From Athripsodes cinereus (lineage: Eukaryota > Arthropoda > Insecta > Trichoptera > Leptoceridae), in contig OX388321.1 of the NCBI GenBank assembly GCA_947579605.1, positions 17,041,614 to 17,105,613 of the forward strand: a stretch of DNA of 64,000 nt, written 5' to 3'. Both the position numbers and the translations under genes were made by a program. The first letter of the stretch is position 1; the number at the start of each line of letters is the position of its first letter. Below the pieces are notes generated by a model, which was not told the DNA's origin, did no database searches, and was given only the letters and a program-made list of their open reading frames with translations. Positions 11,054 through 20,215 of the stretch are shown here, in pieces.

Positions 11054-12904
11054 TTGTAAACGAGTCAGGGTTCTAGGTTTTGTATGGACTTCTGTGAGTT
11101 AATGTTTTTTTTTTTGTTTTTCTTATATAATCAAGTAATATTTTAACCGCATGGCCCAAAACGTGCATAATCCATCAAATCGGATGATTAATTTTAATTC
11201 TTATTGAAGTACTGATAAGCTTATATCTTTTCCTTTAAAAGATAATCTTATAAACAATACATAATTGTTATTGTATTACATACTTATAAAAATCTTTTTT
11301 TTAAATTTACTTCTTCTTCACCTATTCTTCGAGTCCTTTTTGTTCCTCTTGAGAACACTCTTATTCTCTTCAGGATAATTTAATTCCGTTATAAAAATAT
11401 AATGAAACCCAAAATACACTTCCTCAACTCGAAGCACAGATAATTGTATCGTTAATTTGAATTAAATCTTCAACAGAATTTAAATCACTGTCAAAAACTT
11501 ACCAACCAAATGGTTGATAAATATTAAGATACCCTCATTAAGTATATGTTTTCATGATATTCTAATCTAAACTTCTTTCAGTCTACAATTCATTTATCAT
11601 CTCTTATACCACCAACTTTGAAGAAATAAGTTTTAAAAAAAATCACCTAATTGGGTCGAAAGGCTTCATAATCTTTCGACCCAATGAGGTAATTTTCAAA
11701 AGTATGACCTCCCTAGTAAAGCCAGAACGTCAAGTAGAAGGAAGGAGACAAGATGGACGCTTTACAGCCTAAAACCCAGCATTATCTATGTAATAATGAA
11801 TACCGCGAAGGCCTACAACAACAGCTATTCTTCTTTTCCATGCTGGTCAGTTTTTATGGATTTTTCTGCTACGTGGTCCTTATTACAGTTTTTAATGCAA
11901 TTTCTGTCATCGGTCATGTCATTAATCCACAATCAGCCATTTTTCCTTTCAAATAGGTCCCTCGGTGCTCCATCGTGTATATTATGGTTGCGCCTCAAGT
12001 TCCTCCACTATACCGTATCCTCTGACTAACAGTAAAATCCCCACATTGTTTCTCATGCAGCCTCCCCAACATGATCAAAACATCTTGTTTCTATGCAATC
12101 CATACTTTTTCTTCCTACAACTCTGAAGGAATTATCTATTTAATTAGCTAATCAAATAGCAACTTATGCGATTTCTCTGTTTTTATCGGTGGTGGTGTAG
12201 ATACTAATTACATTAACCTACATATTTTAAGAATTTTCAACAATATTTAATTATAGGTGCTATTTTTACAATAAACCATTATATGAGGTTATAATATGAG
12301 GTCTCTTTTGTGTTTTTTTTTTCTTTTTTTCTATCTTACTTTTTTTGGATTTCATTTTGTTTTTTTCCCTGCTGAGATCGCTTTGGCCAAAAACTGTTAT
12401 GGTCTCAGTGCAGGGTGACATTTTTAAAATAAGAATAATACATATAAATTCAATATGCAAAAATACCATATCAGGCTTAGAAAATACAAAGTGACCTTAT
12501 CTAGTAATGTCCCAAACGGGACTTAAATGGTAAGACATGTATTGTAGTAGTTTCATGTATTTAAAGTATACCCCTTAGATTATGTTATTCTTTATGGGCC
12601 ATGTAAAAAAATGTGCTTTGCACATAGTTGATTATAAACTGAGTCATCAATCTAAATATTCCATTGATCAACATCACAGTATAATGCATACAATCATACT
12701 AATGAGATACGTGTCAATTATTCGGATTCGAATCAAAAACATACAAATATTGCGATGTTGGTCTCAAGATGAAAATCTAACTCTAGTTTGTACAAAAATA
12801 AAATATTCATTCATTCAATGAAATCGTAAAATATAATTGCCAGTCTTAAAGACATTTCATCTTGTTTATTTATTATAAATCTCGGTTTTTTTCACAAGTG
12901 GAAT
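11054..12904. other. Intergenic with one strong hairpin
   Basis: No gene recognised. At 11645-11690 there is an 18-bp inverted repeat with one mismatch and a 10-base loop (arms ACCTAATTGGGTCGAAAG / CTTTCGACCCAATGAGGT). The remainder is AT-rich with poly-T runs near 12310-12370. Confidence 0.35.
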
Positions 12905-12990
12905 AGTTAGCGGACTAACTGTAGGTATGTAATAAACACGCAAGTTGTCCTCTCCCTGTCGTTAAGGAATTCATGACGGATGACACACTC
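12905..12990 (-). repeat. Double-hairpin repeat copy (minus)
   Basis: Reverse complement contains GGGAGAGGACAACTTGCGTG, TTATTACATAC and CCACTTGTG in the family order; diverged. Confidence 0.5.
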
Positions 12991-13079
12991 CGTCGCTAAA
13001 TAGAGGATTCCAAATGTCTTTTATATGATGTTTCACGAATGCCTATCATTTTACAGAAGGACACTCCAAAACTAACAGA

Positions 13080-13238
13080 TTTTTTTTTTAAAAAAAAGAT
13101 ATATCTGGGTTTGGTTATAAACCCAAATACAACCTTATACACCTTTCACACTAAGCTAAAAGCTTGTGCTGTGAAAGGGGAACACGGACCGCTTGTTCAG
13201 GAGGCCGAGACTCTACCTCCAGGCTACCGACGAAAATA
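13080..13238 (-). repeat. tRNA-derived SINE, partly deleted
   Basis: Reverse complement starts TCGTCGGTAGCCTGGAGGTAGAG (A-box-like) and carries the SINE body (TTTCAC...AAGCTTTTAG...GTGAAAGGTGTATAAGG...GGGTTTATAA). The segment that holds the B box in the 41-kb copy is deleted here, so this copy should be transcriptionally silent. Confidence 0.65.
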
Positions 13239-13309
13239 GCGAGAGATCTATTATTTGCCTAGGACTCTGTGAGGCATGTTTCTACTATAAATCAAAAACC
13301 ATGAGAGAG

Positions 13310-13545
13310 ACGTCTTTCGACTTATCAGGTCTTTAAAGTGTCCTGTAACAAGTAGGCATTCGTAAAAAATAGTCTATAATACATTGAACATATTACATTC
13401 AGCGTTGAATTATACTACCCTTTCTGAATGTCTGGCATTCTTTTATGGCATGGAGAAAACGAGCCGTGTGTTATGTGCATGCAGTTGATATGCTAACTAC
13501 CCAACTTGTGGGATATACCATAATGGTTTGGATAGAATATTTTTT
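13310..13545 (+). repeat. Double-hairpin repeat copy
   Basis: Includes the upstream module (GTGTCCTGTAACAAGTAGGC) and the core (GGCATGGAGAAAACGAGCC ... CTACCCAACTTGTGGGATAT), diverged from the 18-kb copy. Confidence 0.6.
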
Positions 13546-13840
13546 TGTTTAGCACTCTGGAGATGGGCTATACCTATATTTATGCAGTGAGTCCACTGAT
13601 TATATCATTTACACAATATGCCATAATTGTATAAAATAAATATAATTTAAATAAATTAAAAGGTTTGATTAAAAGACTGCAATACATTCCACAAAAATAT
13701 ACTTAGTATAAAATACATAGAAAATTTTCAAAATTCGACGGTTTTCACAAAATAATAAGACATGGTACCTATAACAATAATTATTATTGAAGATTTTCCA
13801 TACTTAGTATAAATTTGTGTTTTAATAAATTATTTATTCG
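13546..13840. other. 3' flank of the second lipocalin gene
   Basis: AT-rich; AATAAA on the minus strand at 13833-13838 is the probable polyadenylation signal of the lipocalin gene, just past the tandem repeat. Confidence 0.4.
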
Positions 13841-14030
13841 ATTAATATAACTTTGTTGGCTCATGTGGTTGTCTATTGATTAATATAACTTTGTTGGCTC
13901 ATGTGGTTGTCTATTGATTAATATAACTTTGTTGGCTTATGTGGTTGTCTATTGATTAATATAACTTTGTTGGCTCATGTGGTTGTCTATTGATTAATAT
14001 AACTTTGTTGGCTCATGTGGCTGTCTATTG
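13841..14030. repeat. Tandem repeat, five 38-bp units
   Basis: Units begin at 13841, 13879, 13917, 13955 and 13993, each ATTAATATAACTTTGTTGG... with one or two differences. On the minus strand the unit nearest the gene (13993-14030) encodes the last 12 residues and the stop codon of the second lipocalin; the other four fall in its 3' UTR. Confidence 0.95.
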
Positions 14031-17000
14031 ATTGACCTGCAAGACGATTCAGATTGGTTTGTGTATCTGTATGAACTCCAGTTCAATCCATCTACTTTCT
14101 CAATAACATCATTGAGAGCAAGGACATCTTCTGGCTTCAGATCCTTGGAACGGCTCAAAATCCATGTTGAAACTGGAAAAAGGACAGTTAATATTACCAT
14201 CAAATTAGTGTTTAATTATTAGCAACTGAAGATGTGCCTATAACTTGAGCATCGTGGTTAGATGGAAGAAATCACATTATAGTGATAATCTCGTCACTGC
14301 ATATCGTCCTAGTTTTTTTTTTTTTTTATATTGTTTTGTTAACACTGTTTTATAATGATGATGTGCAAAAATAATAAATAAATAAATATAAGTAGGTATA
14401 CTAAACAAGGTACTGGCAATAATTAATAATTATTATTTATTCTTTGACATCTCCTGTAGGTCCTTTACAAGACGCTTGGGTTCATCATTCTAAAAAATTA
14501 AGTATTGATTCTTACTTCTTTTCCTGTTGTTGCTCAAATTGTCACACAAGTAAACCAAGGCGTAAGATTTGTAGTCTGTGGCCAGTACCCAGTATGGAGA
14601 AGTTTGACCTGAAAAATAATTAAAAATTGTTTTTTTATATAATCAAAGCAACCATTCATCGAAAATCATTTCAAAATAGGGGTAACCTCTAATGCGTCCT
14701 TGAACGCCCAATAGATATGTAAACTCACACCAACCAAAATCAGATTCTGTTGTTCGTACAATAAAACTCCAGTGTAAAATTGCATTCATCAACAAAATAA
14801 TCATCCACAAAAGGTATCTTCTATAGACTTCGATAATGTTTTTATTAAGATGGTGTTTGAATTTAGAAATTAAAAAGAAAAACAAATTCTTTATCCGGGA
14901 CCTGTACCAAAACGAAATATTGTTTCTTGCGTCATCCGAATCCTTACATACTACACTGCTCGGGGCATTTCAAAGAAAAATCGACTATACTCGGCTTTGA
15001 AAATAAGTGTCTTGGGAATATTATTTGTATTCTATTATATTTTATTCTTATTAAGGCCATCCAAGTTTTAGGCCAATATGAAACAAGAGTTTTATAATTA
15101 TTATTTTTTTATGTAAAAAAAAGTAATCAAATGTTTCATATCAAAATAAACCTGAATACCAAGACGGGGTAGTATATTTAATGTACAGTAGCTACCTATC
15201 ATAACTGATAACGAGTATATCTTTTATATTTCAGAATAAGATGAATGGGAATATCTGAATATTGAATACTGTTTGTTTACTTACCGACTGATGGGAATGT
15301 GACCAATAGCTTTGCATCTCCTGGTTGAGCGCTGGGGTCCACCACAGCAATACCAGTGATATTTATGGCGACAGAGAAAAGAACCATTCTGTTGAATACT
15401 CCAACGCCATCCTCTTGGAGAGTGTATGTGGCTGTTACACAATCTCCTCCAAGCTGTTGGAACTGTTCATATCTGTAAGCCTCGTACCACAGACCAACGT
15501 ACTGAAAAATAATCAATTCGTGTTAATTTGATCAAAGCTACCTATCAGTTTAAAAAATTGATATCAAGTCTTAAAATACCTAGTGTCGGATTATGGACAC
15601 TGTTGACATTATCTTTTTTATAAGTCAGTCTCCAGGATTCAAAAGCCAAGCTTACGACTTGGACCTCAGTAAATTGGGAAAACGTTGGTACATTTTAGTT
15701 TATGTGTCTACGTAGTTTACGCTTCTATGCTTAGAATCTAGCAGATTTGAGTTAAATAATTTCATTAACACATCTACATACCTACAAGTTTTATACAAAT
15801 ATAATATCAACAATAAAGGATCATAATATATTATTTGAATTTCTATGTGTCTGTATTTTTCTGTTATGTTTTACTATTGTCTTGATTGTTTACGTACAAT
15901 GACAGCGAAAAGGTTTTTTTTATTGTAATACTGTTCATTGTTTCATTCATACAATAAATAAATAATATTAACCCAGGCGAAAAGGCTTCCTAGCTGTCAC
16001 GCCAATATAATATGTTTACTATAGCTATTAATAAATAAATAAATAAATTATTTATAGATTGCACATGCATTTTCAAATAAAGATACGTAGCTAAAAAAGA
16101 TTAATAAAATTTTAAACTAAAAAGAAAAAATAGATAGAAGTGAAAGAATTTTTTTCAAGAAAATATTTCGGGCAATATGGAGTGTAAAAATAGTAGATAA
16201 TATATTATTAACTTATTATCATCTTCAGCTCAACGATGAGGTGCCCCACTCATCCTGAGTGTCATAACTTTTATCGACACGGAAAGGACGTCTTGCATGT
16301 TTACCTACATGCAGTAGGCTCGCTGGCTGGTGATGGTTATGAATGAAAAATGTATTATCGATCATCGAAAATATTATTATTATCTTACATAGAATTATAT
16401 TACTTCGTACTTTAGTACCTACATATAAATCTATGTTATCTTATTGGCGCGTGTTGAGCTGTCAAGATAACATGGAGTACAAATTTTTATCCCTGCCTTT
16501 ACAATCACATAATGATGCACCCATCAAATGCATTCATTCATCCGAATAATAAAAATAATAAAAATTTACTATCTTCTTCTTAGTTTGTTTTAAGGCAAAG
16601 CACCCGAATTCGAGTGAATTATGATATTTACTATCCGATCATTGGAAATATTATTATCTTATTGGCGCGTGTTGAGCTGTCAAGATAACATGGAATTCAA
16701 TTTTTTATCCCTACCTTTAGAATGTCATAATAATGCATACCCATCAAATGCATTCATTCATCATGTTGTTGATTTTTTTTTATTTAATAAGCTCTGCCGT
16801 GTATAAATGTAAATAAATAAATATAATTTTTAACATAAGAGATACTTTAAATAAATGTTATAAATGTATGTATCAAATAAACATAAATTTCCATCATTCA
16901 TAATTTAGTTGTTATGATTGCTTTTGAAAAAATATACAATAAATAATATATTTTTACTTACATCTGGGATACTAAAGTTCGATACAACTTGCACTGAAGG

Positions 17001-17078
17001 GTCACATTGCCCTGGAGAAGTTATCTGTGCTGAGGCAAAAGCCACAAAGCAACACAACACAATGATTTTGTTCAACAT
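13994..17078 (-). CDS. Secreted lipocalin, paralogue of the 5.7-kb gene
   Basis: A 201-residue lipocalin from four exons: 16962-17078, 15285-15501, 14516-14608 and 13994-14172, all GT/AG, phases 0, 1, 1. Exon 2 is 217 bases in both lipocalin genes. Signal peptide is residues 1-17 (MLNKIIVLCCFVAFASA). Motifs: YVGLWYE (40-46), ATDYKSYALVY (121-131), TWILSR; cysteines 24, 60, 133 and 187 match those of the paralogue. It should bind a hydrophobic ligand such as a bilin; inferred from family. The C-terminus is about nine residues longer than in the paralogue, and the extra tail is encoded by one unit of a 38-bp tandem repeat. Introns carry a LINE/SINE tail (14250-14395), AT-rich sequence and a direct duplication (16340-16765). 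Confidence 0.92.
14250..14395 (+). repeat. Short retroelement tail (GGTTAGATGGAAGAAATCAC family)
   Basis: Reads GGTTAGATGGAAGAAATCAC, ATAGTGATAATCTCGTCACTG, TATCGTCCTAG, TTGTTTTGTTAACACTG, ATGATGATGTGCAAAAA and then AATAAATAAATAAAT. The same blocks occur at 17870-17995, 40345-40440 and 47485-47625 (+) and about 63808-63895 (-). The tail suggests LINE-mediated insertion; it lies in intron 3 of the lipocalin gene. Confidence 0.65.
15890..16060. repeat. AATAAATAAATA-tailed repeat remnants in intron 1
   Basis: Two short segments ending in AATAAATAAATAATA and AATAAATAAATAAATAAATT suggest stacked retroelement tails inside the first lipocalin intron. No internal sequence was recognised. Confidence 0.4.
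16226..16335 (+). repeat. Double-hairpin repeat copy in lipocalin intron
   Basis: GGTGCCCCACTCATCCTGAGTGTC, then GGAAAGGACGTCTTGCATG-TTTACCT-ACATGCAG; first hairpin intact, second lost. Confidence 0.6.
16340..16765. repeat. Direct duplication in lipocalin intron 1
   Basis: A segment of about 110 bases (TTATTGGCGCGTGTTGAGC, TCAAGATAACATGGA, ATCAAATGCATTCATTC) occurs at 16438-16545 and again at 16656-16762, offset 218, with scattered differences and small indels. Confidence 0.8.
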
Positions 17079-17117
17079 TTTGAAGCAAAAAAAATACTAA
17101 ATTCACACAAGTAATAT

Positions 17118-17154
17118 GAATTGATTGTAAATGATTTTTTCCGCTCCTTATATA
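17118..17154 (-). promoter_or_regulatory. Core promoter of the second lipocalin gene
   Basis: TATATAAG on the minus strand (17147-17154) lies about 30 bases upstream of ACAATCA, a weak initiator match; transcription probably starts near 17122, about 45 bases before the ATG at 17078. Confidence 0.5.
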
Positions 17155-17869
17155 CGAAAAATTTACGATTATTGTTTACTTTTTTTAGTCTGATTTACCA
17201 AAATGATTACGTTTTCCCATTACTAACCAAAAGATTATGTTTTTGTTATATTTGATAAAAAGATTTAATCCCAATAAAATCCACTTCACTCTTAGTCTAG
17301 CCGGAATGTATAGTTACATGTTTCATACAAAACATAATGGATAATCTTTAGATCAAATCAATGATTATTGATGTAGGTAAATTAATTACTTACCTACTAC
17401 CTACTTAATGATAATTAATAGTTATCACATTATTATTGTCTATAGTAGGTACCTTATTAATTAGTAGAATACCTACTCAAATACATAAACTGTGGTAGGT
17501 ACCCAATTATCTTGTTACTATAAACTATTATAAGTTACATATTGCCTTATTACACAACTAATTTATTAAATACTCATCTTCATTAATTAAATGCGTGTAA
17601 AGCATATGGTGTGTTACATTACATTACAATCGAGTTTACACCTATCTGCAAAAAAATACGTACCTATTGGTATGGTATTATACAATATTGTGCTACATCT
17701 TGAAGCCAGGAATATTGATTATGAACAAATTGATTGAGCACACATTTGCAGGTTTTGCTTTAAGTTTTATCCTCATGTTTTATACATGCAATATAAGTAA
17801 ATGAGTAAATTTATTTATTTTATATAAGTAAATTTGTTTTAACTAGGTAGGTATATCTCAATGTGCCGT
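17155..17869. other. Intergenic, nothing recognised
   Basis: AT-rich with many TAGGTACCTA/ACCTACTT microrepeats of the kind common in moth genomes. Confidence 0.3.
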
Positions 17870-17995
17870 GGTTTGGTGGAGGAAATCACTTGATAGTGAT
17901 AATGTCGCCACTAAAATATCGTCCTAGAATTTTAAATTTTATATTGTTTTGTTAACACTGTTATATTATTATATAATGATGATGTGCAAAAAGTA
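17870..17995 (+). repeat. Short retroelement tail copy
   Basis: GGAGGAAATCACTTGATAGTGATAAT, TATCGTCCTAGAATTTTAAAT, ATGATGATGTGCAAAAA; same family as 14250-14395. It abuts a double-hairpin repeat. Confidence 0.6.
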
Positions 17996-18009
17996 CCCGG
18001 TAAAGAATT

Positions 18010-18230
18010 GGTCTCCCACTCTTATCCGTAAGTTTTCGAGTGTCCTGTAAAAGGCAGGTGTTCGAAAAAATAAGACATTTTACATCTTAAATTCAGCAAT
18101 GAGGTGTGCCACCCATCCTGAATGTCTTGATTTTATAATGGCACGGAGAGGACAGCTTGCATGTTTATTATATGCAGCTGGTCTGCTGGCTACCCCACTT
18201 GTGGGATATGCCGTGATGGTATAGTAGTAG
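18010..18230 (+). repeat. Double-hairpin repeat, most complete copy
   Basis: Two modules: upstream AGTTTTCGAGTGTCCTGTAA / AGGCAGGTGTTCG / GAGGTGTGCCACCCATCCTG, then the core GGCACGGAGAGGACAGCTTGCATG, ATATGCAGCTGGTCTGCTGG, CTACCCCACTTGTGGGATAT, GCCGTGATGGTATAGTAGTA. This copy is the best reference for the family. Confidence 0.7.
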
Positions 18231-18402
18231 CAAAAAGAATAAATGAATAAAACATAATATAAAAAGTTCCGAGTGTTTTTAAACATTAAAACACAAGTGG
18301 TTGTTAACATACGAAGTGGTGTTACTCAATCATTCGAAAATAATTGTCGGTAAAAATACCGGGTACATTGTAGAAAAAGGTACTGCGGGAAAATATTGTT
18401 TA

Positions 18403-19444
18403 GTAGCATTCACATTGCTTCACTTTGGATGATCATACAGAGTGTCAGGGTCAAACCTATTCATCGAAAGTGAATACGTCTGTTCACACTTGTTCATCCT
18501 ATGCTTTCACTGCCATGTCAACGTTCTCAGTCATGTTGTATGCAGTTTGACGTATTTTTGTACAAAAATAATTAAATAAATTCAAAAATGGAAAATAAAT
18601 AATATAGCTCTCGACTGCATAATTAGTTTGTACATGATTCTGACATTCAATACAAATTCATAGAGAATAAAACAAATTATAAGATAAAACTTGTTTATGG
18701 TCGTTTCAGTGAAAGGACCTTTCATCAAAATTATGACGAGTGGCAATCTCTTTCCTCCGTCGTCGCTAGTCTTCTTCTTATGGGTTATACCCGTCATATT
18801 CGTATCTCAAGGTCCCGTAGCCATGAGATCGCGTCGTCCGACCCTAAACTAAGTACTTGCAATCCGCCATCGTATGAATATCGGGGACATGTGTTCACCA
18901 CGTGGTCTGTTGTTTGGTCAGCACCACACACACATAACGGAGAGTCTGCGAGTCCCCATTGATGTAGGTGTGACGCTGTGCATCCTACACCACTCCTTAG
19001 TCATCGCTAGTGATCACTTGAAACGCCTGTTCACACCTTTTCATCTTGGAGGATCATCCAGAGTGATCACTGAAAGTGAACAAATGTGAACGCCCCTTAA
19101 TAAAACCGAGGAGTTTTTGGAATACTTCATTGAAAATTTGGCGACGGGGGGTAGAAAAATAAGCATATAACTTTTTTCGTTCCAAAGTAGTATCTGGTAT
19201 TGACTTTAACAATAGTCGGTACAAGTACCCGGTAGTTTGTAGAAAAAGGTAAGTACTGTGAAAAAATATTGTTTAAGAAAACCGAAGAGTTTTAAAATAC
19301 TTCAAATTCTTACATCATTTTGAGAATTTAGTAGTTTTTGGTAGTTTTTGACTTCCCCATTTAGTAGTTTTTGAAAATAAAATCTGGTCACACTGACCCT
19401 GACACTCTGGATGATCATCCAAAGTGAAGCAATGCGAATGCTAC
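18403..19444. mobile_element. Non-autonomous DNA transposon, 1,042 bp
   Basis: 51-bp terminal inverted repeats at 18403-18453 and 19394-19444 (two mismatches; outer end GTAGCATTC), flanked by TTTA at 18399-18402 and 19445-19448. The interior repeats the subterminal words (TGGATGATCAT, CAGAGTG) near 19040-19070. No transposase frame. Confidence 0.8.
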
Positions 19445-19552
19445 TTTAAATACAGGGCGTGTATATCGCAAGATAGCGATATTTTTCAACTGACTCGGAT
19501 ACTATAATCTCCGTATAGGATTTTTCGGGTATAAACCAACTGTCTGATACGA

Positions 19553-20061
19553 GCGCTTCCTAAGAAGGCAGGCACGACAAAGTGCGAACAACACAGAACC
19601 TTAAGCATGATATCACACGCTTCTAAGATACTCACCAACATTATAATGAAAAGGGCGGAAAATAAAATAAACGAAACACTTTCAGAAGATCAATTTGGAT
19701 TCCGCAAGGAGACTGGTACAAGAGATGCAATCCTGAGTCTCAGACTTATTCTAGAAAAGAGAATAACAATTAATAAAAACACATATATAGCATTCATCGA
19801 CCTTGAAAAAGCATTCGATAAAGTAGAATGGGAACAACTTTTTAACACTCTAAACCAGATAGGAATGAGTTATAAAGACAGAAGAGCAATCTGGAGCTTA
19901 TACAAGAACGAAATGGCTGTGATCAAAAGCGGAGAGAGCTGCGCAGAAGCAAGGGTCGAACAAGGCGTAAGACAAGGATGCTCAATGTCGCCAGCTCTCT
20001 TTAACTGCTATATACAGCGAGCCATTGATGACCTGAGAGAAGAAATGAAGAACTGCTGGCC
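19553..20061 (+). mobile_element. LINE reverse-transcriptase fragment (5' part of split copy)
   Basis: Open frame begins LPKKAGTTKCEQHRTLSMIS and carries QFGFRKETGTRDAI, YIAFIDLEKAFDKV (RT domain A, catalytic Asp) and GVRQGCSMSPALFN (RT domain B), placing it in the fingers/palm of a LINE RT. It breaks at GGCC-GATCACGTAA (20058-20071) and the C-terminus resumes at 24832. The YxDD box and thumb are missing from both halves, so this copy was already internally deleted or lost sequence on insertion. Confidence 0.8.
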
Positions 20062-20215
20062 GATCACGTAATTTTTCCATTGTAATTGGCGGTTGTACAC
20101 TCTCGGCCGAGACCTCTCGTCATGTCTCGCCGAGACTCTCGGGCGAGGAGCGAGAGCTCGAGTGGTGGCCCTGTACACTCGCGTCACTTCAGTTGTAGTC
20201 GTGACGGCAAGGGCG

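Noticed and set aside
11753..12029. Small membrane-protein gene
   Set aside because: Two overlapping frames, no splice partners, no recognisable family; composition like the surrounding intergenic DNA.
13841..14030. CRISPR-like array
   Set aside because: Units are contiguous with no unique spacers, the host is a eukaryote and the last unit is coding.
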